Shown piece after piece: positions 1 through 10,949 of a stretch of DNA of 64,000 bases. A program made the position numbers and the translations under genes. The DNA is from Rhizomys pruinosus. Taxonomy: Eukaryota; Chordata; Mammalia; Rodentia; Spalacidae. Below the pieces are notes generated by a model. The model did not search any database and was not told the DNA's origin. It saw only the letters and a program-made list of their open reading frames with translations. The DNA lies in the NCBI GenBank assembly GCA_009823505.1, contig VZQC01000392.1:6626377-6690376 (forward strand), given 5' to 3'. The stretch's first letter is position 1, and the number at the start of each line of letters is the position of its first letter.

Positions 1-470
1 GGTTTCCATCTCATAGAGTAGGGTTTAATTTCAATCCAGAGGATGGTAGGTTACTAAGAGAATATTCATGCCGCTATCACACTAGTCTGCACAGCTCACC
101 TGGCCAGTAATTATTGTACCTTGAATGGTTCACATTAGGGTAATATTGATGACTAATTCTTCTCACCAATGATGTGTACATCACCTTATATGATATGAAA
201 GCTGATAAGTAGGTAGGTAGGAAGCTTCCAGATGATTACCTGCTTGATTTCTCCATGTTTTATAACTTATGTATTTGTTGGCTTCAAAAATAAGGTCTAC
301 TATCAAATTCTGGATGACAACCAAGAATGATGGCCATAGCCAGTAATATTTGAGAGTCTATGGGATCACATTGGGCAACGATTCAAAGGGAGGCAACCTC
401 TCATATGAAAAACCCATATCTATATATCTACATTTATAGATATATGTGTGTGTTAGTGAGCTTATAAAGT
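1..470. other. No gene seen; unique AT-rich DNA
   Basis: No repeat family or coding signal is recognised. A short AT/GT-rich patch (about 418-455) is the only low-complexity feature before the L1 remnant that follows. Confidence 0.5.
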
Positions 471-479
471 AGTAGGTTT

Positions 480-969
480 CCATAAATTTTAAAGCCTTTA
501 GTGTTGTTTAACCCTCTTCCATATTCCCTTTTCTACCATGTCATTCCATTCCCCATACAATTTAATCTTTCTTGTTATTCTTTCCCCTTTAGATGACTGT
601 ATTCTAGCTCCCTTCTCTTGAAAAATCCATACTCCCTCATTGTCCCTTACTAGTGTTTTTTAACCTCTATGGGCATTCACATGAGACACACATGTAGAAA
701 TATTCACACTAACATCCACATATGAGACAAAACATCTAATGTTTGTGTTTCTGAGTCTGAGTTACCTCACTCAAGCTGATTACTTTCAGTTCCATTCATT
801 CATCTGTGGATTTCATAACATTGATTTTCTTAACAGCTAAGTTACTGCTTATTGTGCAAATGTACCATTTATTAATTATCCTTTCATCAGTTGACAGGCA
901 TCTTAGGATGTTTCTATTTCTTGTCTACTATTTCTAGACAAGGAATGAATATTGATAAGCAAGTATTTT
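480..969 (-). mobile_element. Old LINE-1 tail, antisense (right continuation after 5797)
   Basis: The plus strand reads like the reverse complement of an L1 ORF2 C-terminal region and 3'UTR. It has the usual run of pyrimidine-rich text, then the stretch corresponding to the conserved last part of ORF2 (about 760-960). The match stops at AAGCAAGTATTTT (957-969). The next part of the same L1 resumes at 5797 after a near-identical 13-mer, so the copy is split by the 970-5796 insertion. The call rests on remembered rodent L1 3' ends and no subfamily is claimed. Confidence 0.7.
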
Positions 970-1003
970 TGCTGATTTATTTTTTATTTTACTATTTTTT
1001 TTA

Positions 1004-3180
1004 TCTATTTGAGCAGTAAATATACTTAGGCAAGAAATGTGAGGAGCATCCATATCAGCCCAATTGCATCTGCGTCCAGTTTTCTCTACAATCCAGGGTC
1101 CCCAAGCCCAATTGAAAAGGTTTGTTTACACACAAAAAAATAAGATCCAGTGCATTTCTTTTGTAATCTTACAATTCATCACTCCTCCTGGGGCCTTACA
1201 ATCTGGTGCACCCACCTCTTCCTAGAGAATCCCTGGGATTTGGAGGAGAGGGTGAGAAAGAATGAGAGATAGAAGATCCAGGTGTTTATTTTTTTCTTCT
1301 TTCCCTCTCTTTCCCCTTTTTCCTCCTCTTCTCTTTCTGAGGTGACAGGACAAATTCTTGGGACTGTCCATGTTCTGTTTACCATAGACTGGTGCATCAT
1401 CTAGCAGTCTCCTTTTAATTCTCATGATAAAAGACAAATAGCAACACATATTAAAAATTGTAGCATATTATTCTATGGGTACAGATACATATGCTTGGAG
1501 AAATCTTGGTTGGGGCGTTATAACTCTTTGACAAAGAAAGGGATACTAATAACTTTCCAATATGGTAGATAGTGTCATCTGACATTAGGAGGCATCAAGG
1601 CTACAGTGTAAGTCATGTGTCACACCCTGCCAGAGAGCGGGCCATAGATCAAATTGGGATTTTATTTTTCTTTCTGCATGCACATTTATCAGGCTGCCAC
1701 TATTGCACTACATCTTCTTTGGCATATAAAAGTGTAGTAAGAAAAGTCCGTGGTGAAGCTCAGAGACCTTTTCTTTCTAGCAGTTTAGATATTTTTTTCT
1801 AACACCATGGAGTTCAGCTGTTGATTTGTGGTACAGGATCTCAACATAATTTTTTTTCATGCCCATATCATGCCATATCTTCAGCAATAGGGTCTTAATG
1901 ACCATTTCTTATGTGAAACTGAAGTTATAGTTAAATAACCTTTGCTTTGGAGGCTTTTAGAGCCTCCCTGACCAACAGGTCCTGGCAGGGCAGCCCAGAA
2001 CTGACACCACAGACTTTATCCAACAGTGGTTTTTTTTTTTTTTTTTAATTTGACTGTAAGCTAAAATTACATCCTGGAGGGAGGAGGTATATTCGTTCTT
2101 CCTCTGTTTTTGTAAATTGTCGCTATATTCTGGGAAGCCTCTCTTGTTTCCCAAACCCCTAAATCCTGATTTATAGTTTTCCATAAGGCAGGAGTTTTGT
2201 CACCTACCTATAAATGGGAACCAAGCTGAAAGGGTTTGCCATGCCCCTTCAGAATGTCTCCCTCCGGATTGCATACAGTTGGTTCAAGGAGTTAGAACCC
2301 AGATTTTCCTGAGCCAAGCTATCTCATTGTATAGAAAAGAAATGCCAGAATTATTGCTTGTATAATACAGGGAAACTTGAAAAACATTTGCATCCCTTTA
2401 ATCTAATAGCTATGACTGGGACTTAGGTACAACTCAGGGACGGGTGAGTTGAAATTTAATAACAATTCTGTATCACTAATTATCTTTAGCACATTACTAT
2501 TTTCTATTCTGGATATAGCCATTCATTTTAATCTTATAAAGGGGGCTAGTAGTTGATACCATGAGACTAAATAATATGTCCTGAGAGATATGGCCCTAGT
2601 TATTATAATTTATGATATATTCAGTATTTGTACCAATTTATATCTTTGTATATATGGAACAGTCACTTTGACTATACCACTATAATGTATAAACTTTGAA
2701 ATGTCTTTGCAAGTCTTAGGGTAGGTTCTAGATGACCAAATCTCTCCAGATGTTTGGAGATGTTTCACATGGGTTTGGAAAAAAGCCTGTGTATTCCCTC
2801 CAAAGGTGTTTTACTTAGTGGTCAAATGTCTTACATATACAAAGAGAAGATTTATATCCATTTACTCTAATGGCTGTAACTGGGACTCCCAGTACAAGTC
2901 AGGGGGGGGAAAGATCTTACATAGAAAACAAGTAAATCCAAAGTTATTTCTGCTCCCAGGGGCAGAAATAATCATTACTTTGAATTAACTACTGTCCTTG
3001 AGGATCAAGAACTCTATTGTGGTTTATGAATCTTAGTGTATGTGGACGTTTATTTATCAGCAAACAGATTATCAAAAAGTTTGCCTCAAATTTCAAAGGG
3101 GTGTAACCTATAAGTAGCGAGAGGATATACATGGTTGGTAGTGCATTGAAATGATAATATATCTTTGTGATTCCATTATG
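1004..3180 (-). other. Long AT-rich non-coding part of the L1-like insertion
   Basis: No ORF2 domain is recognised on either strand. By position it should hold the element's 3'UTR. It contains a diverged direct repeat: about 2385-2447 and 2845-2908 share CATCC/TATCC, then a TAATGGCTGT-like core and a GACTGGGAC-like core. The 75-aa frames here lack any family match I know. Assignment to the L1 3'UTR is inference from the flanks. Confidence 0.4.
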
Positions 3181-3184
3181 TGGT

Positions 3185-3469
3185 ATAGTGTATTGTTGAG
3201 TTGATATATTTCTCTGTCTAATTTTTGTCCAGTTGACCTTTCTAATGGGCAGAGTGGGTTATTGAAGTCCCCCACTTCTAGTGTGCTAGAATCAACCTGT
3301 TCCTTAAAATTCTGTAGAATTGTGTTTATAAAGTTTGGCGCACCTGAATTTGGTGTGTATAGATTAAATATTATGGAATCATCTTGGTTAATCGTTCCTT
3401 TGATAATACTGCAATGAGCTTATTCATCTTGGTGGGTTTCTTACAGACAACAAAGAAGAGTTTTATTTC

Positions 3470-3512
<43 letters not shown>

Positions 3513-3745
3513 TCTTGGTCTTTTCAAGACAGGGTCTCCCTGTAGCCCCACCTGTCCTGGAACTCACCCTGTAGAGCAGGCTGGCCTTGAACTCACAAAG
3601 ATCCACCTGCCTCTGCCTCCCAAGTGCTAGGATTAAAGGCGTGCGCCACCACGCCCAGCAGAGTTTTATTTCTTAACCCATTCTCCACCGATATTTAGAG
3701 TTATTGGTGAGAGAATTATATTAGCTTGAGTCATTTTGATTTCTG
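3185..3745 (-). pseudogene. LINE-1 ORF2 N-terminal endonuclease remnant
   Basis: Read on the minus strand, about 3745-3700 gives an ORF2-like start, with a peptide resembling the ITILTLNVNG segment of L1 ORF2. About 3400-3190 gives the endonuclease core with YTPNSGAPNFI, VGDFNNPL and RSTGQKL, corresponding to the APE-type domain (strand, then GDFN loop). Stops and frame changes break it, and a B1 is inserted at 3473-3659. L1 endonuclease nicks target DNA at TTTT/AA-like sites; this copy is inactive. No downstream ORF2 is left, so the domain ends near 3190. Confidence 0.75.
3473..3659 (-). mobile_element. B1 SINE, antisense, with expanded TTTA tail
   Basis: The plus strand shows the reverse complement of B1 (GAGACAGGGTCTCCCTGTAG, then the GGCCTTGAACTCAC region and the TAATCC box complement). 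Its tail became a (TTTA)n array at 3470-3513. Flanking copies of AGAGTTTTATTTCTTA (3457-3472 and 3660-3675) are a clear target-site duplication. The B1 lies inside the L1 endonuclease remnant and is therefore younger than it. Confidence 0.95.
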
Positions 3746-3839
3746 ATGCATTCTTGTCTTATGTTTATATTTCCATAATATTAGTATCAGTTATTTTTTG
3801 GTGCTGGGTGATTATAGTCATCTGTACCCTCAACTCTTT

Positions 3840-5235
3840 GTACTGCTTCAAATATTCTCTGAAGGGATAGCTAACTGGAGAAGTAGTCTTTCAAATTATC
3901 TATGTTGTGGAACATTTTCCTCTCTCCTTCAACTGTAACAGACATTTTTGTTGGATATAATATTCTGGGCTGATATCTATAGTCCTTTAGAACTGGTAAT
4001 ACTTTAGACTAAGCTCTTTTGGCTATCTTTGTTTGCAATAAAAAAAAATCAGCTGTAATTCTGATAGGTTTTCCCTTGTAAGTAACTTGTTGATTTCTTT
4101 TGCTGCCCTCAGTATCTTCTCTTTGCTTTGGATATCTAATGACTTCACTATGATATGGTGTGGGGAATATCTTTTTTGGCTATGTCTAATTGGTGTTTTA
4201 TATGCTTCTTTTATTAGGACAGGCAGCTCTTTCTTTAAGTTGGGGAAGTTTTCCTCTAAAATTCTGTTGAAAATCTGGGCAGTACCACTATCCCATGAAT
4301 TTTCTTCCCCTTCTATCTCTATGATTCGCAAATATGCTCTTTTCATACTGTCCTAGAGTTCCTGGTTATTCCATTATTGAGTTTTTTTTTAACTTTTCAT
4401 AATCTTTACTTGATCTATCCAGTTCTTACATGATGTCTTCTAATCTTGATATTCTATTTTCTACTTCATCCATTCTGTTATTGAGAGTTTCTCCCATCCT
4501 TGCCAAGTGGTTTGTGGTTTGATGTATGTTTTTTCCTTTCAACTTGCATTTTCTTCAATGTTTCTTTTTTTTTTTAATGTTAGGTCTTTATACTTCAATC
4601 TGAGCACATTAGAAAATAAAGTGATAATATAAGAAAAGGAGACAAAATGAAACCAATGAGCTCATAATTTTGAAGCCTTATGTCATATCACTTCAATAAT
4701 ACTTCCTTATCTTTTATAATTTCTTTCTGCGATTTATTGTTGTCCTCTTTTAATTTGTCCCTATCTTCTAAGTGCCCGACTTCTTTATTTATGGGTTGTT
4801 TAAATTCATTCAGCTCCTTAATTTCTTTAATCATGTATATAATTGTTCTGTTCAGATCTTTATCCTGAGTTATATCTAAGGAGTATTCACTATAAGGTTC
4901 CTTAATAGTGTTACTAGAGCTGGGCATGGTGGCGTACGCCTTTAATCCTAGCACTTGGGAGGCAGAGGCAGTCGGATCTTTGTGAGTTCAAGGCCAACCT
5001 GGTCTACAGAGTGAGTTCCAGGACAGCTGGGACTACAGGGAGACCCTGTCTCAAAAAGACCAAAAAAAAATAGTGTTACTAGAATTTGTCAGGGGTTCAC
5101 TGGAGTTTTATGTTACAATTTTTTCTTTGAGTTTTGGCATTTGGGTAGCTTTTGTTGGGTGTGGTTCTGATGTGAAGCATAGGTGTTTCTTTGTGGAGCT
5201 TATACTAATTTTGCTTATGTTCTTCAGGTGATTTT
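3840..5235 (-). pseudogene. LINE-1 ORF1 (RNA-binding chaperone) pseudogene
   Basis: On the minus strand about 5235-5074 and 4904-4690 encode a charged, helix-rich N-terminal half (KEIKELNEFKQPINKEVGHL) fitting the ORF1p coiled coil. Frame 4346-4023 encodes the central RRM-like part, with FNRILEENFPNLK, RYSPHHIIVKS and KEKILRAAKEI. About 3990-3840 resembles the C-terminal domain. ORF1p normally trimerises and coats L1 RNA. This copy is broken by stops, at least one frame change, and a B1 at 4919-5068. The order 5'UTR, ORF1, ORF2 start is retained. Identity with mammalian ORF1p is confident; the precise start codon is not. Confidence 0.85.
4919..5068 (+). mobile_element. B1 SINE, sense
   Basis: Starts GCTGGGCATGGTGGC, carries the GTTCAAGGCCAACCTGG B-box region, and ends in CTGTCTCAAAAAGACC plus A9. 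The target-site duplication AATAGTGTTACTAGA flanks it exactly (4904-4918 and 5069-5083). It is inserted in the ORF1 coiled-coil coding region of the L1-like element. Confidence 0.97.
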
Positions 5236-5239
5236 GTTG

Positions 5240-5796
5240 ACTTCTTAACTGGTGTACAGTGTCCATAGTTTCAACTCCAAAATCTGACCTCTATCTTAAC
5301 ACTGTACAGACCAGCACCCTGCATCCAATCAGTAGATAGCCTGCCCAATGGCCGAAGCCTTGCAACACACAAGCTGGCGTGGACCCCCCAGGCCTGCAGA
5401 ACCCACACCCCAAGGGCCCCAGGCACTCCCAGTCTTGTGGGCTGGAAGGTCACAATACCTATGCTGCTATGCAGTTAGAGTCCCCCATGCCAAAGTGGGG
5501 TGAGCCCCAATCACCCACCTGGTGAGATGTTCTCACAGAACCATATACCTGGTTCCAGTGGGAGGGAGGCTCAGTTGACACCAAGGTTATCCCTGCTGTC
5601 TGCTGACCACCCTCAACCCCGCACCCGTGAAGTGTGTAGTCCCAAATTTCAGTCACTAAGGATCCAGGTGCCCTTGGACCAACTCTGATGCTTTCCAAAT
5701 CTCTTGGGGGCTCCTAAATCCTCTTCCCCCAGCCTTGTTTTAGCTGCTGAGAATGTACCTGCCTCCCCAGGGGCTGCCATCTTGCTAGACTCTGAG
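5240..5796 (-). promoter_or_regulatory. LINE-1 5'UTR (promoter region), antisense
   Basis: GC-rich compared with its surroundings and placed directly upstream of ORF1 on the minus strand. It ends at the target duplication with an AAGATGGC motif close to the element's 5' terminus, like the YY1-type start motif of L1 promoters. No tandem monomers are seen, so this 5'UTR is of the non-monomeric sort, unlike the 120-bp repeats at 63825-64000. The small frames inside it are not taken as genes. Confidence 0.65.
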
Positions 5797-6040
5797 AAAC
5801 AAGTATTTTGGTAGTGGAATATAGAGTCCTTTGATTATATGCCAAATTATATGTGGAATAGCTATCCTATTTGGTAGATATATTGCTAGCCTTTTAAGGA
5901 ACTTCTCCACTTATTTCCTTAGTGGCTGAATCTGTTTGCACTCCCACCAGCACTGAATAGCATTGCATCTTTTTTCACATCTATGTTAGCATTTGTTTTC
6001 ATTCTTTTAAAAATAAGGTCTGGCTGAGCTTTGTTGTTCA
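5797..6040 (-). mobile_element. Old LINE-1 tail, right half
   Basis: Continues the old antisense L1 interrupted at 969. AGAGTCCTTTGATTATATGCC and the TTTGCACTCCCACCAGCACTG motif match the reverse complement of late ORF2. Its left edge carries the second copy of the 13-bp duplication. Confidence 0.7.
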
Positions 6041-6679
6041 GGGTGGTATTGATATTGTGATTCTATTGCCTCAGCTAGAGGTACACAACACAATACTTGA
6101 CAAAATGCTTTTCAGCATCTACTACGGAGATTATAGAGTGATTAAAATAGAAATATTCTCCTTTCTAGTGACATTTGGGAAAAGGATACTTTACAGTGTT
6201 TTTGAAGTTCACTGGTAGTGTAAGTTATATGACATTTATAGGTACTTGAAATATTTCCTGAATTCCTCCCTCCTTCCATTTTATTTTACCTTTAAAGAAA
6301 TGCAGTCATTATTATGATACTTCAAAATGTCATTGATTTCTATTGTTGCTGCTGTTGCCATCTCTGTCCCCTCTCATATCCTTCATCTGATTCAATGATC
6401 TGAGTTTTTGGAAAAGGAGAGCTATAGACTCATAAATGCCAGAGCCAAAACAACCTTTAGAAATTATAGCCCATTCTTGAATGATTTAGAGGAGAATATA
6501 AAGTGTTGAAATGGCCAGTGATGTTCTCAGATAATACAGTCAAGACAGGAAGAAAAGAGTCTTGAGCAGAATTTCATAAGTCTCTTGCAAGTTGATTGGA
6601 CCAGAGACATAGTACACACATAATGAATTTATGAGAGTAATAACAACTGATAGTTTCAAATAGTGCAAGTGTGTATAAG

Positions 6680-6860
6680 TTAATTTTACTTTTTCTGTGC
6701 TATATGTGTGGGGTGAAATAAGTGTACATGTGTGCAGGTATGGTAGAAGAGGGCATTGGCTCTCTTGGAAATAGAATTAGAGGCTTGACCTATGTGCTAG
6801 GAAATGAACTCCAGTCATTCGCAAGAGCAGTACATGTTTAGGCTCTGAGACATATTTCCA
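6680..6860 (-). mobile_element. Old B2/B4-like SINE, degenerate
   Basis: Holds the run AGAAGAGGGCATTGG, then a nucleotide pattern resembling AGGAAATGAACTCCAGTCATT and a CTCTGAGACATATTTCCAGT end, in the order of an antisense tRNA-derived rodent SINE. Too diverged to name. Confidence 0.45.
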
Positions 6861-6924
6861 GTTTAAGTTTATGATTTTAATTTCTATTGTAGGTAAATAA
6901 AGGTGAGAGAAACATTAAGTCCAT

Positions 6925-8115
6925 TTTATTAATTGAATTTATTCTTTGGATATATATAATATATGCAGATAAATGTCACTCCTACCTAGTGTTATTTCCC
7001 TCTCACCTACCCATCAACCCCCCATGCACAAATGTCCTCAACATGTGTGTCTTTTGCTTTGTTTTCTTGTCCACTGAATTCAACCATGCCCATCTGTGAC
7101 CACAAGTTTGGACCTATCCATCAGAGGCTGATTAATTCACTAATAGGGACACAATTAAAGATAATGATTCTCCTGCAAGAATTTGTCAATAGCCAGTAGT
7201 TCAGCATGAGGTGGTGTGCGTGTGGCCCTTCCATATCCAGGACTCATTTGTTGGGGCCAGTATTGCTCTTGATTCACTCTGTCTTCATGATTATCAGTAA
7301 TATTCTCTTCTAGTATCTTTAGGTGGCCAAATTCTCTCAGCCTTTATAGACTCATCATTTTAGTATGGGGTGACTATTAATTCCTGGACCAGCCTCATTA
7401 TTCTTTCTGCCCAAGGGTTTCGTACTATATAACCATTTGATTGCATTAGGCCTGGAGACACCATTTGAAAGAAATCTAAGGATTTATACAATTTACAAAG
7501 GTACTGATAGTATGTGTTGATCAGTTCTACAATACAGTCTCTGCTCTCCAAGTAAGGAACACTTTCTTTTCCAAAAGTTCAGCTTAATATACCTATAGGA
7601 TTATGTGTTCCTTGAGGGAAGAGCCACTTTAATTACAGAGATTCCTTGCAGGCTGGAGGAGGTCCTGCTAAAGATTGAAACTAAATATTTCTACATCTAA
7701 GGTTTTTGTTTTCCATCTGTATTGAAATAATGCAAAACTTGTGTTTTACCTTGTTTACTGAGAAGATGGAAGAGAGGTAATAAATATCAAACACAAAGGT
7801 CATCTGTTGAATATTGGCCAGAATATCGGCCCACAATGCCTAAATTACATGCATATGGTGACAAATGCAGACACAGGCAATACACACACTAAATTCAATT
7901 TGTACTGCCTGTGTCTGCATAGATGTAGGTTGCCATTCATTGGCGCATGGGCATCTGAACATGGGCTATACCAGTGAAGAAAGCAGTCTTCCCCTAGTGG
8001 CAATCAATTGCCAGTAGCGCCTAGCTGAGGAGCTATTGCTGAGCTAGAAGTGGGGCCACGTGAATCTCTTCACTGTCCATGTTGGAATGCTTATTGACTT
8101 GATCTTATGCCATTC
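6925..8115 (-). mobile_element. LINE-1 3'UTR, Lx-like, antisense
   Basis: Text such as CATCAACCCCCCATG, GGACCTATCCATCAGAGGCTG and the 8080-8115 stretch ending CATTCTTGTGCC resembles the reverse complement of old rodent L1 (Lx-type) 3'UTR. There is no coding potential. A 19-bp imperfect inverted repeat lies inside at 7865-7920. Confidence 0.55.
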
Positions 8116-8667
8116 TTGTGCCAGTAATTCATAACTACTTGAATATATATTATCTATATATATATATATCTATATATATATGAAGTTTCGAAGAGTGTAT
8201 GTTGGAAGTGGTCATGTAGGAGTTACAAGCAAATAAAGGGTGGATATAATCTAAAAACATTGTATTTGTTCATGAAATTCACAAAAAAAAAACAGGAAAT
8301 AAGGCTCAAGTTACAGGTATTTTGTGAAGTATTTCTATAAAAAGAGAAAAAGCTATAGTTTTTCAAATGATAGGCAGATTCCAGGCATAAACATATACTA
8401 TCCAGACAGATTCTATTAAAACATCCAAATCTTGCAATCGGCATTTCATTGGTTTTACAGGCTTTAATGAAATTTAAGAAAAAGTTTCAATAATCTAAAG
8501 CTGGTAGGTACTGTGGCTTATTTGGAGTCTTTAATATTAATATAGATGTTTTAATGTGACAGGGTTATGAATATAGTTTTGGATTGGAAAATCATTATTT
8601 TCTGTATATTCTTCATATCAATTATGTAACTATGCAGGCCACTTAAACTGTCTAAATTGCTTTTCTT

Positions 8668-8919
8668 TTTTTTTAAATTTATTTTATTTTATTTATTTCG
8701 GTATGTGTATGAATGTACTGTCTGCATGCAGGTTTGTGCACCCGTTTCGTGCAATGCCGTGGAGGTCAGAAGAGGGTCTCGGATTCCCCTGGAACTGGAG
8801 TTCTTCTGGAATTGGAGTTTCAGACGGCTCTCGGCCGCCATGTGGGTGCTGGGGATCGAACCCGGGTCCTCTGTAAGAGCGGTCGGCGCTCTTAACCGCT
8901 AGGCCATCTCTCCAGCCCC
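8668..8919 (-). mobile_element. B2-type SINE, antisense, CpG-rich
   Basis: The reverse complement begins GGGGCTGGAGAGATGGCCTA (tRNA-like A box) and continues with GGGTTCGATCCCCAGCACCC (B box). It has a long body and an A/T-rich tail. Target duplication CTAAATTGCTTTTCTT / CTAAACTGCTTTTCTT flanks it (8652-8667, 8920-8935). Many intact CpGs suggest a fairly recent insertion. It carries a 17-bp-period internal duplication at 8789-8820. Confidence 0.97.
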
Positions 8920-9279
8920 CTAAACTGCTTTTCTTACCAAGCAGTAAATCATGACTTTTTTCCCCATGGTATTATCATTTTACATCATTTTCTATGTGTA
9001 TTTAGAGTTCATTGTATATCTCAGCTCTCAAATGTAGCTGGGATCATATAGATAGATGTCTATGCTATTTCTCATAACTATGATGATTTCTCTTGTATCT
9101 CTATCTGTTAGACCTCTAATTATGAATCTTATTTTCAGATGTGATGTGTCCAACTCTAGAAATTTATGCCAATACCAAAAATTTCAATAGCTTGGAAATT
9201 GCTAAATATGAAAATAAATAACAATAGTTACTATTTATTGAACATCTTTAATTGCTTGGACCTTTCAATGGAAGTATTT

Positions 9280-9627
9280 TGGTGGTGTGAATGAGAATGT
9301 CCTCCCAAAGGATCCAAGTATTTGGGCATTTTGTACCCAGTTAGAGCTGCTGTTTTGGGAACTTTTAGGAAGTGTATACTTGTTGGAGGAAGCACATCAC
9401 TGGGAACAGACTTTAAGAGTTCTTAAACCTTGACAGATTTCCAGTTGCTCTGTGCTTCCAGGACCTGCTTGAAGATACAACTTCTAGGCTTTCCGTTCCA
9501 TGAATAGACCTCCTTTACCATTATGAACTCTAATCCTCTGAATCATAAGCAAAAACAACCCCTCCTCCTTCTTTAAGTTCCCTTGGTCATGGTGCTTTAT
9601 CACTGCAACCGAAAAGTAAGTAGAACA
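9280..9627 (+). repeat. 5' LTR of the MaLR-type element
   Basis: Starts at the TATTT duplication and ends with AGTAGAACA just before the primer-binding-site remnant. It is alignable along its length with 10950-11278, sharing CCAAGTATTTGG, TTAAG/CCTT blocks, TAGGCTTTC and CTAATCCTCTGAA-type text near the 3' end. LTRs supply promoter and polyadenylation signals; none is asserted as active here. Confidence 0.85.
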
Positions 9628-9631
9628 GAAG

Positions 9632-9650
9632 TTGTTACCATAGAGTGTGC
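9632..9650 (+). promoter_or_regulatory. Primer-binding-site remnant (tRNA-Leu type)
   Basis: TTGTTACCATAGAGTGTG follows the 5' LTR by four bases and resembles the TGGTACCAGAGAGTGG site of ERVL/MaLR elements, with a few substitutions. Confidence 0.6.
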
Positions 9651-10949
9651 TGTTGTAAAGAATCTGATCTTGTGGGGTTTGGAAGGAATTCGGAAGACAT
9701 TGGAAGTTTGGATTAGAAAAGTGGTTGAATGTTGTAACCAGTTTTTAAAAAGATTACTCAAATAGGAGACTGGAAGAAAGTGGTGCTGAGAGCAAAGTAG
9801 TTCCCAGGGAAAATAAAGACTTAAACAGCAACTCTGATATTTTTGGAAAACTATCTGGCTGAAGTTTGCTCCCAGCCTTAGAGCTTGCCTGAGGGTATGT
9901 TGAAAAGCAATAGACTAATTTATTGGGCAGAGGAAATTTCAAAATAGCTTAATGTAGAATCAGTGCTGTGGTTATTAGTGGTTAATATTATGGAGCTCTA
10001 CAATGAAAAAGAGCAAGTGGTACAGAAGGAAAAAGCAAAATGTATAGTTTGGAGAGAAAAAGATCACTAGGAAGCTTAATATCATTGGAGCCAAGGCATA
10101 CGCTGAAGGAGCAGCTCTCTTTGATAAGGAAATTATAAAGCCTTTAAGAAGACAACTCTGGATTCACTTTTTAAGCAATGGAAAGAGTACCCTCAGGGCA
10201 AGACCTCACTCAGCTAATCTTTCTTGTGCAAAGAAAAATCCCAAGGAGTTTTATCCTAGAAAAATGCAACACATAAAAGCTGCTGCTAATGTGAATAAGA
10301 CCAGCCAGACTGGAGGCCAAATTTTTGTCCACATGGGTTTAGAGGCATGAAATTTGCAAGAATGAAGGAGCCATCAGTATTTCGTCCATATTTTCAGATA
10401 GCCACTATGGCCAGGCAACATATAGCAGGGGCATCCCTCCATTAAAAAAAAAAAAAAAAAAAAACTGACAGGTCTTTGTGTGAAGCTATGAGGGTTGGAA
10501 TTTAAGACCCCAAGAAGGCATTTTAGATGCTAGATCATGAGACATCTGCCAAGAACTGTATGCATGGAGTGATTACCAGCCCTAGAAAGAGATGTATGTT
10601 ATGTTACATGTAGCAAAGCTGGAAGGACTGAGCTATTTAAGATCTTTGGAAGTAAATTCAAAGTTATCAGACATGGACCTTCAGGATTTGATCTTGTTTT
10701 GGTCCACCATTTCCTCAGTATTCTCCCAACGAGAATGTGTATTTGGTCCCCTGGTAGATTAGAAATATGTAATTTGTCTTTTGATGTTACAGGGCCTTAA
10801 AAATCAAGAGATTTCCTTGAATCTCAGAAGAGACTTGAGATTTCTGAATCATATTATGACTAATGAAGACTGTGGGGACTTTTGAAGGTGGAATAAATGC
10901 ATTTTACATGTTATATGGTCATGTTCCTATGGGGCCAGGGAGTGCAATG
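9651..10949 (+). other. MaLR internal region, non-coding
   Basis: AT-rich with no conserved frame. It contains a poly(A) run at about 10443-10463. It closes with GGGGCCAGGGAGTG, a purine-rich run just before the 3' LTR that is consistent with a polypurine tract. Confidence 0.7.

Larger units (their letters stand above)
970..5796 (-). mobile_element. HAL1-like LINE-1 insertion (5'UTR, ORF1, endonuclease stub, 3'UTR), antisense
   Basis: The segment is bounded by a 13-bp duplication with one mismatch (957-969 and 5797-5809). The left edge is T-rich (970-1003), as expected for the poly(A) end of an antisense L1. The right edge holds a GC-rich 5'UTR whose outermost bases contain an AAGATGGC motif in the sense orientation, typical of an L1 5' end. 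Between them lie ORF1 and the start of ORF2, but the reverse transcriptase region is not found; 1000-3180 is AT-rich and non-coding. Two B1s are inserted inside. It is either an internally deleted L1 or a non-autonomous half-L1 type element. Confidence 0.6.

Noticed and set aside
4087..4356. 89-aa plus-strand hydrophobic frame resembling a membrane protein.
   Set aside because: It is the opposite strand of the L1 ORF1 pseudogene.
8657..8902. A frame recurring with similar sequence at 50658, 59216 and 62056, suggestive of a gene family.
   Set aside because: All four are translations of the same B2-type SINE.
9632..10949. Possible retroviral gag/pol remnants in the MaLR internal region.
   Set aside because: No frame longer than about 60 codons shows a protease, RT or capsid motif; MaLR internals are normally non-coding.
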